A stretch of DNA of 64,000 nucleotides from Microbacterium flavum (GCF_018717645.1 NZ_JAFLHG010000005.1:62001-126000), one strand, 5' to 3'; positions 25,313 through 34,686 are shown, counted from the stretch's first letter. The notes: generated from the letters alone by a model not told the origin. A program made the numbers and translations.

Positions 25313-27058
25313 TCAGGGCGCCGTGGTCGAGGTGGGCGAGGGTGCCGGCGTGATCGTCGCGACCGACTGCGCCGACGTCGGCGACTGGCGCACGCTCCCC
25401 GATCCGTTCTCGCACTCGACCAGGTAGTCGACGACGACCGTGCCGGACTCTCCCGCGATGATCACGCCCGGCTGCTGACCGATGAGGAAGGACGCCTCGG
25501 TCCCGCCACCCGCCTCGAACGTGCCGCCCGAGACGGTGAACACGTAGTTGGTCGGCGTGAAGCCCGCGGGGCACGAATAGCCCTGCCACGTGACGCCCAG
25601 CTGGCCGCCGGCGGCCACCGACGCGGCGCTCAGCGTCGGGGATCCCGGCGCGCTCATCGGGGTCTGCTCGGCGTAGACCGTCAGGGCGACGACCGTGCTC
25701 GGCGGAACGTTGCCGCCGCTGGGGCTCGACTTGTAGACCTTGCCGATCTGATCCTCGGAGGTCGCGGCGTCGCCGTCGGTGCAGGTGGCCATGGCGGTGA
25801 AGCCCGCCTCGGTCAGCGCCGCCTGCGCCTCCTCGCACGTCTTTCCGGTGAGGGTGATGGCGCTGAGGTTGATGTCCGTGGCGGTGGGAGTCGCCGACGG
25901 TGTCTTGGACGGCGTCTGACTCGGCGTCGCGGAGGAGCTGCTCGGCTCGGGAGCCGGGTTCTGGTTCGTCAGCAGGGCGAAGACCGTGCCGCCGAGCACC
26001 AGCAGGAGCAGGACGATCAGGGCGATGAGCGGCCACGTCCACGCGCTGCGCTTCTTCGTCTTCTGGGCCTGCTCGTTCTCGCCGGCGAGGGGGGCGGCCG
26101 CGGCTGCGGCCGCGGGAGCGGCGCTGGAGGTCGGCAGGATGCGCGTCGTGTCCTCCCCGCCGGGGGTGAGCAGGCGCGTCGCCTCGTCCAGGCGACCGCC
26201 GCCGGCGATGGCCGGGACGATCGCGATGGCGCCCGCGATGTCGCCGCGGCGCAGGGCCGTCGCCGCGCGCGCGACCGCGGAGGCGGTGGCAGGCCGGTCG
26301 TCGGGCTTTTTCGCGATCATGCTCATGACGAAGTTGCGGACGGGCTCCGCGATCGTCTCGGGAAGGGGCGGCGGCGCGTCGTTGATCTGCGCCATGGCGA
26401 TCGCGACCTGCGATTCGCCCGTGAACGGACGCTTTCCGGCGAGGCATTCGTACGCGACGATGCCCAGCGAGTAGATGTCCGTCGACGGGGATGCCGGGTG
26501 GCCGGAGGCCTGCTCGGGAGAGAGGTACTGGACCGTTCCCATCACCTGACCGGTCGCCGTCAGCGGCACCTGGTCGGCGATGCGCGCGATGCCGAAGTCG
26601 GTGATCTTCACACGACCGTCGGGCGTGATCAGCAGGTTGCCCGGCTTGATGTCGCGGTGGACGAGACCGGCGGCGTGGGCGGCCTGCAGCGCGGCGGCCG
26701 TCTGCGCGACGATGTCGAGGGTCTTGTCGGTCGACAGGGAGCCATCGCGCTCGAGGATGGTCGAGAGAGCCTCCCCGGGAACGAGTTCCATCACGAGGAA
26801 GGCGGAGCCGTTCTCCTCGCCGTAGTCGAAGACGCTCGCGATGCCCTCGTGGTTGACGAGCGCGGCGTGGCGGGCCTCGGCGCGGAAGCGCTCCAGGAAG
26901 CCCGGGTCGCCCATGTACTCGTCTTTGAGGATCTTGATGGCGACGGTGCGTCCGATCACGTGATCGGTGGCCTCCCAGACCTCGCCCATCCCGCCGATCG
27001 CGATCCGTGAATCCAGTTCGTAGCGTCCCCCGAAGCTCACACCCTGTGTCGGTCTCAT
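25313..27058 (-). CDS. pknA: Ser/Thr protein kinase PknA, with extracellular PASTA-like tail
   Basis: Eukaryotic-type kinase working with PknB in control of growth and division. The 581-residue product starts at ATG 27056-27058 ([20 protein letters not shown]), overlapping the pbpA stop as ATGA. Kinase motifs are [34 protein letters not shown] and SPEQASG (residues 1-275). A linker leads to a membrane span near 338-360, then a Ser/Thr/Pro stretch. One PASTA-like module (about 393-460, [17 protein letters not shown]) precedes a C-terminal beta-rich domain of about 110 residues. Mycobacterial PknA lacks such an ectodomain, so this version may sense an external ligand itself. Confidence 0.95.
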   Translation of the reverse strand: MRPTQGVSFGGRYELDSRIAIGGMGEVWEATDHVIGRTVAIKILKDEYMGDPGFLERFRAEARHAALVNHEGIASVFDYGEENGSAFLVMELVPGEALSTILERDGSLSTDKTLDIVAQTAAALQAAHAAGLVHRDIKPGNLLITPDGRVKITDFGIARIADQVPLTATGQVMGTVQYLSPEQASGHPASPSTDIYSLGIVAYECLAGKRPFTGESQVAIAMAQINDAPPPLPETIAEPVRNFVMSMIAKKPDDRPATASAVARAATALRRGDIAGAIAIVPAIAGGGRLDEATRLLTPGGEDTTRILPTSSAAPAAAAAAAPLAGENEQAQKTKKRSAWTWPLIALIVLLLLVLGGTVFALLTNQNPAPEPSSSSATPSQTPSKTPSATPTATDINLSAITLTGKTCEEAQAALTEAGFTAMATCTDGDAATSEDQIGKVYKSSPSGGNVPPSTVVALTVYAEQTPMSAPGSPTLSAASVAAGGQLGVTWQGYSCPAGFTPTNYVFTVSGGTFEAGGGTEASFLIGQQPGVIIAGESGTVVVDYLVECENGSGSVRQSPTSAQSVATITPAPSPTSTTAP

Positions 27059-28515
27059 CTGCTCAGCACCGCCTCTAGTACTTTCTTCGCGATGGGGGCC
27101 GCGATCCCGTTGCTCGTCCCGGACTGTCCGAGTCCTCCGCCGTTCTCGATCATGACCGCGACGGCGACCTGGGGGTCGTCCGCCGGGGCGAAACCTGTGA
27201 ACCAAAGGGTGTACGGATCGCCTGGTCCGTGCTCGGCCGTGCCGGTCTTCCCGGCGACGTCGACGCCGTCTATTCTTGCACCGCTCGCTGCGCCGTTGCT
27301 GACATTGGCGATCATGAGCGAGGTCATGGTGGCCGCATCGGCCTCCGACAGCGCACGTCCGAACTGCGTGTCCTCGACCGTCTGCTGCACCGTCAGATCC
27401 GGTGCGACGACGCGGTCGACCATGCGGGGGTTCATGACGATGCCCTTGTCGGCGATGCCGGCCGCCACGAGGGCCATCTGCAGCGGCGTCGCCTGCACGT
27501 CCTGCTGGCCGAACCCGGTGAGGCCGGTCTGCGCGTCATCCAGCGGGCCGGGCGGGTAGACCGAGGCCTCCGTCGTCAGCGGGATCTGGAAGCTCTTGTT
27601 GAAGCCGTACTTCTCCGCCTCGTCGCGGATCGCGTCGTCGCCGAGGGCGATCGCGAGCTGCGCCATCGGGATGTTGCAGCTGAGCCGCAGAGCCGTCGCG
27701 AGGCTCACCGTGTCACCCGGGCCGCACGCAGCGCCGTCGAAGTTGTGGATCGTCTGCGAAGTTCCCGGGAGCACGTAGCTGGAGGGGTTCGCGAAGGTCG
27801 AATCGGGCGTGAATCTGCCCGAGGCGAGGGCCGCGGATGCCACGACGAGCTTGAACGTCGACCCGGGCGGGTTCAGACTGCCGCCGATCGCCCGGTTCCA
27901 GAGCGGATTGACCGCGCTGGAGAGGAGGTCGTCGTAGGTCGCGTTGACCGCTTCTGCGTCGTGCACCGCGAGGGCGTTGGTGTCGTAGCTCGGACTCGTG
28001 ACCATCGCGAGGATGCGGCCGGTCTTGGGCTCGATGGCGACGACGGCGCCCTCGTAGTCGCCGAGAGCCTCGAAGGCCGCACGCTGGATGGCGGGGTCGA
28101 GGGTGAGGAGCACGTTCGACCCGCGCGGGGGCTGCCCCGTGATGATCCGGTCGATGCGGGAGAGGAACTGGGAGCCGGCGGTGCCGGAGAGCTCGCTGTT
28201 CATCGCGCGCTCGATGCCCGTCGCGGAGTTCAGCACGGGATTGATGTACCCGGTCACCGGCGCCCACATCGCGGCATCCGCATACTGGCGCTGCCAGCTG
28301 TACAGGTCGTCGCTGGGCACGGAATCGGCGATGACCTGGTCGCCGGCGATGATCGAGCCCCGCTGCACCTCGAACGAGTCGTACAGGGCGCGGCGGTTGT
28401 GCTCGTTGTCCGCCAGGTCGCTCGCCTGGACGACCTGGATCCAGCTCGTGGCCCCGAACAGGGCGACGAACATCGCGAGCATGATGAGGCTCAGCCGGCG
28501 CAGCTCCTTGGTCAT
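27055..28515 (-). CDS. pbpA: Penicillin-binding protein PbpA (class B transpeptidase)
   Basis: Monofunctional D,D-transpeptidase that crosslinks peptidoglycan with its SEDS partner, encoded just upstream. The 486-residue protein has a short cytoplasmic tail, one span (about residues 8-29), a dimerisation or pedestal region, and the transpeptidase domain. The active-site Ser is in [10 protein letters not shown] (SxxK), the second motif is SCN in [11 protein letters not shown], and the third is KTGTAEH. The start ATG 28513-28515 has a strong purine-rich binding site (AAGGGAAGGGGG). In mycobacteria PbpA is needed for septation and is regulated by PknB. Confidence 0.96.
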   Translation of the reverse strand: MTKELRRLSLIMLAMFVALFGATSWIQVVQASDLADNEHNRRALYDSFEVQRGSIIAGDQVIADSVPSDDLYSWQRQYADAAMWAPVTGYINPVLNSATGIERAMNSELSGTAGSQFLSRIDRIITGQPPRGSNVLLTLDPAIQRAAFEALGDYEGAVVAIEPKTGRILAMVTSPSYDTNALAVHDAEAVNATYDDLLSSAVNPLWNRAIGGSLNPPGSTFKLVVASAALASGRFTPDSTFANPSSYVLPGTSQTIHNFDGAACGPGDTVSLATALRLSCNIPMAQLAIALGDDAIRDEAEKYGFNKSFQIPLTTEASVYPPGPLDDAQTGLTGFGQQDVQATPLQMALVAAGIADKGIVMNPRMVDRVVAPDLTVQQTVEDTQFGRALSEADAATMTSLMIANVSNGAASGARIDGVDVAGKTGTAEHGPGDPYTLWFTGFAPADDPQVAVAVMIENGGGLGQSGTSNGIAAPIAKKVLEAVLSR

Positions 28516-28549
28516 GCGATCGCCCCCTTCCCTTCGATCATCAGCGAGG

Positions 28550-29932
28550 TCATCCGATCACCACGCGCGGGCGGGAGCGGACGGCGTCGGAGATGCGCAG
28601 CAGGAGCGCGACGATGATCCAGTTCGCGATCAGCGACGAGCCGCCCGCGGCGAGGAAGGGCGTGGTGAGGCCCGTCAGCGGGATGATGCGCGTCACACCG
28701 CCGACCATGATGAACACCTGCAGCGCGATGGTGAAGGACAGGCCGGTCGCGAGGAGCTTGCCGAAGTCGTCCTGGCCGGCGAGGCCCACGCGGATGCCGC
28801 GGCTCGTGAACACCATGTAGAGGCACAGGATCGCGAACACGCCGACGAGGCCGAGCTCCTCGCCGAGGCTCGGGAAGATGTAGTCGCTCTGCGACAGCGG
28901 GGTCAGGCCCGGGCGACCCTGACCGAGGCCCGTGCCGATGAGTCCGCCGTGCGCGAGGCCGAAGATGCCGCTCACGAGCTGGAAGCTCGATCCGTCGACG
29001 GTGTCGGGGTCGAAGGGGTGCAGCCAGTTGGTGAAACGCGCCTGTACGTACGGGAGCACGGCGGTGGCGGCGGCGACCCCGATCGCGGCGAGGGTCAGAC
29101 CGATGACGACCCAGCTCGTCTTGCCGGTCGCGACGTAGAGCATCGCGACGAACATGCCGAAGATGAGCATTCCCGTGCCGAGGTCGCGCTGGAGCACGAT
29201 GATCGCGAGAGCGCCGGCCCACAGGAGCAGGAGCGGGCCGAGTTCGCGGGGGCGCGGCCAGGTCATGCCCAGGAACCGTGTGCCGACGGAGGTCAGCGCC
29301 TCGCGCGTGCGCACGAGGTAGCCGGCGAAGAAGATCGCGAGGCAGATCTTCGCGAGCTCGCCGGGCTGGAAGGAGAAGAAGCCGCCGATGGAGATCCAGA
29401 CGTCGGCGTTCTGGTCCGTGCCGAGGCCCGGAACGAAGGGCAGCAGCAGCAGCGCGATGCCGACGAAGCCGAACACGTAGGTGTAGCGCAGCAGCACGCG
29501 GTAGTTCCGCAGGGCGATCACGATGGCCACGGCCGCGGCGATCGAGATCGCGAGCCAGGCCAGCTGGCGGGTCGAATAGGCGGCCCAGCCCGCATCACCG
29601 TCCTCGATGTCGATGCGGTAGATCATCGCGAGACCGAGACCGGAGAGCACCGTCGCGATCGGGACGACGAAGGGGTCGGCCTGCGGCGCGCGGTACCGCA
29701 GGACGACGTGCAGACCGAGGACGAGCACGGTCAGGGCGCCGCAGTAGTAGAGGAAGGTCCAGTCGATGTGGCCTGTCGCGCCGAGCTGGACGAGAGCGAC
29801 CGCGCCCGCGTTGATGACGAACGCGAACAGGAGCAGTCCGAGCTCGCGGTTGCGCTGGGTCTGCGGCATCCGGATGCGGCGCAGCGCCTTGACGATCGTG
29901 GTGTCCGTGGTCACGGCGGAGGTGTCGGTCAC
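28550..29932 (-). CDS. rodA: SEDS-family peptidoglycan glycosyltransferase (FtsW/RodA)
   Basis: Polytopic lipid II polymerase that works with the class B enzyme PbpA. The 460-residue protein starts at GTG 29930-29932, overlapping the pstP stop as GTGA. About ten membrane spans are visible. Family signatures include WISIGGFFSFQPGELAKICL, the catalytic-region QRDLGTGMLIF (Asp), and QSDYIFPSLGEELGLVGVF near the end. An N-terminal cytoplasmic stretch of about 30 residues is basic. Assignment to rodA rather than ftsW follows its position in the conserved pstP-rodA-pbpA-pknA-pknB cluster; division versus elongation roles cannot be separated by sequence. Confidence 0.95.
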   Translation of the reverse strand: MTDTSAVTTDTTIVKALRRIRMPQTQRNRELGLLLFAFVINAGAVALVQLGATGHIDWTFLYYCGALTVLVLGLHVVLRYRAPQADPFVVPIATVLSGLGLAMIYRIDIEDGDAGWAAYSTRQLAWLAISIAAAVAIVIALRNYRVLLRYTYVFGFVGIALLLLPFVPGLGTDQNADVWISIGGFFSFQPGELAKICLAIFFAGYLVRTREALTSVGTRFLGMTWPRPRELGPLLLLWAGALAIIVLQRDLGTGMLIFGMFVAMLYVATGKTSWVVIGLTLAAIGVAAATAVLPYVQARFTNWLHPFDPDTVDGSSFQLVSGIFGLAHGGLIGTGLGQGRPGLTPLSQSDYIFPSLGEELGLVGVFAILCLYMVFTSRGIRVGLAGQDDFGKLLATGLSFTIALQVFIMVGGVTRIIPLTGLTTPFLAAGGSSLIANWIIVALLLRISDAVRSRPRVVIG

Positions 29933-31167
29933 GGGGGGCTCCCCTGCGTCGCCCGCATCGTCTGGACGATCTGCTGGGCGTCGGCGAGGGACCGGGCGGA
30001 GATCGTCTGCTGAACCGCCAGCCGCTGGTAGAAGGGCAGATTCGCCAGCAGGATGCCGGTGTCTTCGTAGGGCGTCGACAGTGAGATCGGGCCGAGATCC
30101 TGCTGGATGCCGCGGTAGATCACGACGGAGTCCGCGTCCGACCCGACGAAGTAGCGGGTCTGCGTCCACGAGTACGCACCGATCAGGCTCACGATCAGCG
30201 CTCCGATCACGATGATCAGGCCGGCGATCCACCACACGCGGCGTCGACGTGAGCGGCGACGGTCCTCCTCGATGAGCTCCTCGAGGAATTCGGGCGCCGG
30301 CTCGAAGTGGGTCGGCTCGTTGGCCGCCTGACGGTTCGGGTGCAGCCAGCTCGAGCGTCCCGGACGTGCCGCCGGCACGTCGATGCCCTGCGGGTTGGAT
30401 GCCGAGCCGACGATCGTCGCCGTGCCGCTGAAGATCGGATGGCTGCCGCCAACGTCGACGATGACGACGGTGACGTTGTCGGGGGCTCCGCCGTCGAGCG
30501 CCTGCTTCAGCAGCAGGTCCGCGGTCCGCCCCGGGGGCAGATGCTGCGCGAACGTCCTGGCGGTGTGCGTGTCGTCGACGACCCCGGACAGCCCGTCGGA
30601 GCACAGCAGCCAGCGGTCGCCCGGCTGGGTCGGCATGATGAACGTGTCGACCTCAGGGTCGGGGTCCATGTCGCCCAGAACCCGCATGAGCACCGAGCGG
30701 CGCGGGTGGTAGCGCGCTTCCTCCGGGGTGATGCGACCCGAATCGACGAGACGCTGCACGAAGGTGTGGTCGGTCGTGATCTGGGTGAGCGCCTCATCGC
30801 GGAAGAGATAGATGCGCGAGTCGCCGATGTGGGCGATCACGGCGTAGTCGTCGACGAACGCGAGGGCGCTGACCGTCGTCCCCATGCCGGAGAGCTCCGG
30901 GCGGTCGGCGACGGTGTCGATGAGCACCGTCGCCGTGGACGCGATGGCCTCCTGCAGCGCCTGCTCGGCCTCGGTCGGGGTGGGGAAGGGGTGATCGAGA
31001 TCCTTCAGCCGGTGAACGGCGATGCTCGAGGCGACATCCCCGCCCGCGTGACCGCCCATTCCGTCGGCGACGACGAACAGGTTGGAGCCGCTGTAGCCCG
31101 AATCCTGGTTGTTGGAGCGCACCTTCCCCGTGTGGGAGATGGCGGCACTCGACCCCTCGAAGACCAT
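29929..31167 (-). CDS. pstP: PP2C-type Ser/Thr phosphatase PstP
   Basis: Dephosphorylates PknA, PknB and their substrates. The 412-residue protein contains a PPM domain (about residues 5-240) with metal-binding aspartates in RSNNQDSGY, VVADGMGGHAGG, LLCSDGLSGVV and GGAPDNVTVV. A proline-rich linker follows, then an Arg-rich segment, one membrane span (about 310-332) and an extracellular domain of about 80 residues. That layout equals mycobacterial PstP. The ATG is at 31165-31167, 12 bases after fhaB. Confidence 0.96.
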   Translation of the reverse strand: MVFEGSSAAISHTGKVRSNNQDSGYSGSNLFVVADGMGGHAGGDVASSIAVHRLKDLDHPFPTPTEAEQALQEAIASTATVLIDTVADRPELSGMGTTVSALAFVDDYAVIAHIGDSRIYLFRDEALTQITTDHTFVQRLVDSGRITPEEARYHPRRSVLMRVLGDMDPDPEVDTFIMPTQPGDRWLLCSDGLSGVVDDTHTARTFAQHLPPGRTADLLLKQALDGGAPDNVTVVIVDVGGSHPIFSGTATIVGSASNPQGIDVPAARPGRSSWLHPNRQAANEPTHFEPAPEFLEELIEEDRRRSRRRRVWWIAGLIIVIGALIVSLIGAYSWTQTRYFVGSDADSVVIYRGIQQDLGPISLSTPYEDTGILLANLPFYQRLAVQQTISARSLADAQQIVQTMRATQGSPP

Positions 31168-31179
31168 GATCGGGTCCGG

Positions 31180-31743
31180 CTACTTCCGCAGCTCGAAGGT
31201 GGTGGCGCCCACCTTGATCGGCGCCCCGACGCGCACGGGGACCGGATTGGCGACGCGCTCGCCGTCGTGCCAGGTGCCGTTGGTCGAGTCGAGGTCCTGG
31301 ATCATCCACTGCTCTCCCCACAGGAGCAGCCGCGCATGGTGGCTCGAGGTGTAATCGTCGCGGATCACGAGACCCGACTCGCTGGAGCGACCGATCGTGA
31401 GGGGCTCACCGGTGAGGGGCAGTTCGAGGCCGGTCTTGGGCCCGCTGGTGATGAGGATGCGCGACACGGAATCCCGCGTGGCCTTCTGCGGCCCGGCGGG
31501 GGCGGTGGGGGCGGAGGGCTTCGCCGCGGCCGGGCGTGCCACCGGTGCGATGGGCGCCGTAGCCCCCGCGCCTCCGACGGCCGCCGCGCCCCCGACGGTC
31601 CCCGAGCTTGTCGAGGGGTCGGGGAGCTTGCGCACCTTGACGCCGAACAGGTCGGCGCGCAGGGAGTAGACGACGGCGAACACGAACGCCCACAGCACGA
31701 TCAGGAATCCGACCTGCAGCAGGAGCAGGGTGAGCTGGCTCAC
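31180..31743 (-). CDS. fhaB: FHA-domain protein FhaB (FipA-like)
   Basis: Phosphothreonine-binding adaptor of 187 residues; the mycobacterial counterpart connects FtsZ and FtsQ under kinase control. An N-terminal membrane span (about residues 4-26, LLLLQVGFLIVLWAFVFAVV) is followed by an Ala/Pro linker and a C-terminal FHA domain with IGRSSESGLVI, SSHHARL and STNGTW (about 105-185). The GTG (31741-31743) overlaps the fhaA stop as GTGA. The linker contains the peptide DPSTSSGT, encoded by a dispersed DNA repeat (31597-31622) also found after the cyclophilin gene; the insertion keeps the reading frame. Confidence 0.95.
   Translation of the reverse strand: MSQLTLLLLQVGFLIVLWAFVFAVVYSLRADLFGVKVRKLPDPSTSSGTVGGAAAVGGAGATAPIAPVARPAAAKPSAPTAPAGPQKATRDSVSRILITSGPKTGLELPLTGEPLTIGRSSESGLVIRDDYTSSHHARLLLWGEQWMIQDLDSTNGTWHDGERVANPVPVRVGAPIKVGATTFELRK
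31597..31622. repeat. Dispersed repeat, copy 2, inside fhaB
   Basis: Reads GGTCCCCGAGCTTGTCGAGG followed by GGTCGG. The reverse complement matches 20576-20600 with a single base difference. It encodes the PDPSTSSGT part of the FhaB linker. Confidence 0.75.
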
Positions 31744-32471
31744 GCGGAGCCGCCGATCCCGAATGCCCGCGTCGCGTCGGCGGCCGACGTCGTGGGGCGC
31801 GGCGGGGTGGCCTGCGCGATCACGCGGAAGGTGATGTCGGTGCGCCCGATGGTGATGATCGAATCGGGCGGGAGGGGAGCTTCGCCGACCTTGCGGCCGT
31901 CGAGCTGCGTGCCGTTCGTCGAGCCGAGGTCGCGGACCATCGCCTTCTCGCCGTCCCAGAGGATCTCGACGTGGCGGCGGCTCGTGCCGGCATCGGTGAT
32001 CGTGATGTCGGCGTCGCTGCCGCGCCCGATCACGGTGCGTCCCTTGGTGAGCGGATGGCGCTTCCCCTCCACGTCCACGACGCCCCGCCATGCGACCTGG
32101 CCGGCGGCGGTCTGCGAGGCGATGCGGAGGGTTCCGGTCGGCAGCTGCGCGTCGGCGGCGACCGCGATCGACACGGGGCCGGCGAAGGAGAAGCCCTGCG
32201 ACTCCGCGTGCTTCTTCACCAGGGCGTGCAGCTCGTCGTCGAGGGTCGTGCCGAGGGAGGCCATCCGCTCGGCATCAGCGGGGGCGAGGCGGACCTCGAA
32301 GGAGTTGGGCGCCAGGATGCGGTCGCGGCTGACGACCGCGGCCTTGGCATCCAATTCGGTCCGCAGGGCCGCGGCGATCTCCACCGGCTGGATGCCACTG
32401 CGGAAGGACTTCGCGAACGCACCGTTGACGGCGCGTTCGAGTCCCTTCTCGAAGCTGTCAAGTAGTCCCAC
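31740..32471 (-). CDS. fhaA: DUF3662/FHA protein FhaA
   Basis: Regulator of peptidoglycan synthesis; the mycobacterial protein binds the phosphorylated pseudokinase domain of MviN/MurJ. The 243-residue product starts at GTG 32469-32471 (VGLLDSFEKGLERAVNGAF, a classic FhaA start) with GAGGAG upstream. The N-terminal DUF3662 domain (about residues 1-115) includes KSFRSGIQPVEIAAALRTEL. The C-terminal FHA domain (about 145-220) has IGRGSDADITI, SRRHVEI and STNGTQLDG. It is the first gene of the fhaA-fhaB-pstP-rodA-pbpA-pknA-pknB run. Confidence 0.95.
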   Translation of the reverse strand: MGLLDSFEKGLERAVNGAFAKSFRSGIQPVEIAAALRTELDAKAAVVSRDRILAPNSFEVRLAPADAERMASLGTTLDDELHALVKKHAESQGFSFAGPVSIAVAADAQLPTGTLRIASQTAAGQVAWRGVVDVEGKRHPLTKGRTVIGRGSDADITITDAGTSRRHVEILWDGEKAMVRDLGSTNGTQLDGRKVGEAPLPPDSIITIGRTDITFRVIAQATPPRPTTSAADATRAFGIGGSA

Positions 32472-32603
32472 GGGGCTCCTCTGGCTGGCTGGCCGGTGCG
32501 TACATGCTAGTTGCACAGTCTGAATGACCGCGCATCCGGCGATTCTGCCGCCGCCAGAGCGCGTGATATCCTCGGGAAGTTGATCCGGTGGATGCACCGG
32601 TTC

Positions 32604-32687
32604 GCGCGAGTGGCGGAATAGGTAGACGCGCTGGCTTCAGGTGCCAGTGCCCGCAAGGGCGTGGGGGTTCAAGTCCCCCCTCGCGCA
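32604..32687 (+). tRNA. tRNA-Leu (CAG anticodon)
   Basis: An 84-base class II tRNA: acceptor GCGCGAG/CTCGCGC, anticodon arm CTGGC-TTCAGGT-GCCAG giving CAG, a long variable arm (TGCCCGCAAGGGCGT), and T-arm GGGGG-TTCAAGT-CCCCC. CCA is not encoded. Divergent from fhaA. Confidence 0.98.
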
Positions 32688-32710
32688 CGCAACGGATGTC
32701 TGAGGACATC

Positions 32711-32751
32711 GAAAACGGATGAACCCCCGGATTCGGGGGTCATCCGTTTTC
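32711..32751. terminator. Bidirectional terminator after tRNA-Leu
   Basis: Long hairpin GAAAACGGATGAACCCCC (32711-32728) against GGGGGTCATCCGTTTTC (32735-32751), with one bulged A. A run of T at its right end and A at its left suit termination of tRNA-Leu on the plus strand and of the GntR gene on the minus strand. Confidence 0.9.
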
Positions 32752-32755
32752 TGCG

Positions 32756-33427
32756 TCAGCTGCTCGGCGGCACGGCTCCCGGGGTGAGTCCGTAGAGCCG
32801 GCGCACGGCATCCTCCGCCCCCTCCGCGTCCCGCGCCGCGATCCGCTCGCGCAGGAGATGCCAGTTCTCGCGGCGCGGGCCGGCCTCGGCCCGGACGCCC
32901 GACCACCCCCGGAGGTTGCGTGCGACGACGATCGACGTCTCGTGGATGATGGTGGTGAACACGCCGTTGCGGGCTCCGCGGGTCGCGAGGTCGCCGAGTG
33001 TGGATGCCGCGGCGAACACCGCCGCAGCGTCGCCGGCAGAGATGCCCTCGAGTGCGGAATCGGCTGCTGCGACGAGCGCGGCCAGTTGCTCGTCGGTGCA
33101 CCGCGACACGGCCAGGTTGAGCGCGTTGCCCAGGAAGAAGGCGGCGAACTCCGCCGTGTCGCGCCGCAGTTCATCGTCGGGAGCGGTGACACGGGTGTAG
33201 CGGCCCACCACGATCTCGACCAGACCGAACCGCTCCAGGCGCTGCAGTGCTTCGCGCACGGGGGTACGCGAGACGCCCAGTTGTCGGGCGAGCTCGACGT
33301 CGCGCAGCCGGTGCCCCGGGGGGAAGCGGCCGTCGGCGATCGCTGCGCCGATCCGTGCGTAGATCTCGTCGCTGAGGATCATCCCGCTGACCAGCTCGAT
33401 CGGGGCGAGGGTGTCGTTCGTGTGCAT
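32756..33427 (-). CDS. GntR-family (FadR type) regulator, tandem copy 1
   Basis: A 223-residue transcription factor. The winged HTH (about residues 15-80) has the GntR hallmarks DEIYARIGAAIADGRFPPGH, LRDVELARQLGVSRTPVREA and LQRLERFGLVEIVVGRYTRV. The helical C-terminal domain resembles FCD, but the usual FH metal-ligand motif is replaced by NGVFTTIIHETSIVVARNLR, so the effector is likely different. It is very similar to the next gene (33440-34081) and related to the one at 58376-59014. No enzyme operon is adjacent, so the regulated pathway is unknown. Confidence 0.9.
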   Translation of the reverse strand: MHTNDTLAPIELVSGMILSDEIYARIGAAIADGRFPPGHRLRDVELARQLGVSRTPVREALQRLERFGLVEIVVGRYTRVTAPDDELRRDTAEFAAFFLGNALNLAVSRCTDEQLAALVAAADSALEGISAGDAAAVFAAASTLGDLATRGARNGVFTTIIHETSIVVARNLRGWSGVRAEAGPRRENWHLLRERIAARDAEGAEDAVRRLYGLTPGAVPPSS

Positions 33428-33439
33428 CGGGCCGGGTCT

Positions 33440-34081
33440 TCAGACGATGCCGTGGAGGTAGCGCAGCAGCTGCTCGGCGTTGTCGCCGTCGCGCGCGACG
33501 ATGTGCTCGCGCAGCTGCGCGTAGCCGTCGCCGCGGCTGATCGGCCCGACGAGGAACGGCTGCCACCCGCGCAGGTTCCGCTGGATCGCCAGGGCCGTCT
33601 CGCGCACGACGCCGATGAAGACGGTGTTGCCGGTGGCCTTCGTCACCTCCTCGAACATCGTCGAGGCTGCCTCGAACAGGCGCAGCGGGTCGGCACGCTC
33701 GGCGCCGTCGACGACGGCATCCATCTTCGCGACGATCGCCGCGTGCTGGTCGGCGGTGCAGCGCTGGAGGGCGATCCGCAGGGCGTTGCCCATGAAGTAC
33801 GCCGTGAACTCACCCGTCTCGTCGCGCAGACGGTCGTTGGGCTCGGACACGCGGGTGTAGCGGCCGACGGCGATCTCGACGAGCCCGAATCGCTCGAGGC
33901 GCTGCAGTGCTTCGCGAACGGGGGTGCGCGAGACGCCGAGCTGCTGGGCGAGGTCGACATCACGCAGGCGCTGGCCGGCGGGCAGGGTGCCGTCGAGGAT
34001 GGCGGCACCGATGCGCGCGTAGACCTCATCGCCGAGGATCATGCCGCCGGTGAGTTCTATGGGGGGGAGGATGACGGTCAT
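33440..34081 (-). CDS. GntR-family (FadR type) regulator, tandem copy 2
   Basis: A 213-residue paralogue of the preceding protein, arising by tandem duplication. HTH blocks DEVYARIGAAILDGTLPAGQ, DVDLAQQLGVSRTPVREAL and LQRLERFGLVEIAVGRYTRV are nearly the same. The C-terminal domain has GNTVFIGVVRETALAIQRNLR where FCD regulators usually have an FH motif. It lies 12 bases upstream of copy 1 in the same direction, so both may be on one transcript. The ATG (34079-34081) faces a 361-base spacer with the CGATATATC element at 34219-34227. Confidence 0.9.
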   Translation of the reverse strand: MTVILPPIELTGGMILGDEVYARIGAAILDGTLPAGQRLRDVDLAQQLGVSRTPVREALQRLERFGLVEIAVGRYTRVSEPNDRLRDETGEFTAYFMGNALRIALQRCTADQHAAIVAKMDAVVDGAERADPLRLFEAASTMFEEVTKATGNTVFIGVVRETALAIQRNLRGWQPFLVGPISRGDGYAQLREHIVARDGDNAEQLLRYLHGIV

Positions 34082-34442
34082 CGACCAGAATTGTACGAGG
34101 GTCCCGGCTGGAACGCGGATTCACGGGCCGTGAATCTCCGTCGCGCGACGCGGCGACCCAGCTCCCGGCCGCGGATTTCTCTCGGCCAATTCCTAAGGCG
34201 TCCCGCTCCCGTTCGGGTCGATATATCAGTACAGTGGGCGCTGTCACGCTCAGCGTGACCTATCCGGGGGGATCCGTCGACGCCCGGGCGACGCGCTTTC
34301 GCGCGATGCGCCCGGGCGTCGAATGGTTTACGCAACGTTTATGTCACCATCACCGTCACAGTCGTGCGCGAACGGCCATACACCACTAGCGTGGGTCACG
34401 TCGGCGCGCCTGCGTCGGCATCGCACGTCAGTAAGGCAGTTC
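34082..34442. promoter_or_regulatory. Divergent spacer: CGATATATC motif and strong hairpin upstream of the cold-shock gene
   Basis: No gene is seen. The CGATATATC element at 34219-34227 recurs near the regulators at 58-60 kb. A strong hairpin at 34277-34322 has 14-bp arms TCGACGCCCGGGCG/CGCCCGGGCGTCGA enclosing a smaller CGCGC-TTTC-GCGCG stem. Because both flanking genes point away from the spacer, this is not a normal gene terminator; it may lie in a long cold-shock mRNA leader. GTTTACGCAACGTTTATG at 34327-34344 is a second AT-rich stretch that could hold a promoter. Confidence 0.6.
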
Positions 34443-34649
34443 ATGGCAACGCAGGGCACCGTCAAGTGGTTCAACTCGGAGAAGGGCTTCGGGTTCATCG
34501 CTCCCGATGAGGGCGGCGCAGACGTCTTCGCTCACTACTCCGCCATCGAGTCGAGCGGCTACCGCTCCCTCGAGGAGAACCAGCGCGTCGAGTTCGAGAT
34601 CGCTCAGGGCCCCAAGGGCCTGCAGGCGGAGAACATCCGACCCATCTGA
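34443..34649 (+). CDS. Cold-shock domain protein (CspA family)
   Basis: A 68-residue OB-fold protein that binds single-stranded RNA/DNA and acts as an RNA chaperone. It starts [20 protein letters not shown], carrying RNP1-like KGFGFI; RNP2-like DVFAHYSAI follows. The ATG at 34443 is preceded by AAGG. An earlier in-frame ATG exists but has no family support. The spacer upstream suggests a long structured leader. A perfect hairpin terminator follows at 34661-34686. Confidence 0.97.
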   Translation: MATQGTVKWFNSEKGFGFIAPDEGGADVFAHYSAIESSGYRSLEENQRVEFEIAQGPKGLQAENIRPI

Positions 34650-34660
34650 TTGATCTAGTT

Positions 34661-34686
34661 GACGGCCCGCGTTCGCGCGGGCCGTC
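34661..34686. terminator. Terminator between the cold-shock and HAD genes
   Basis: Perfect 11-bp stem GACGGCCCGCG/CGCGGGCCGTC with loop TTCG. It overlaps the last two bases of the HAD stop codon and can serve both convergent genes. Confidence 0.92.
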
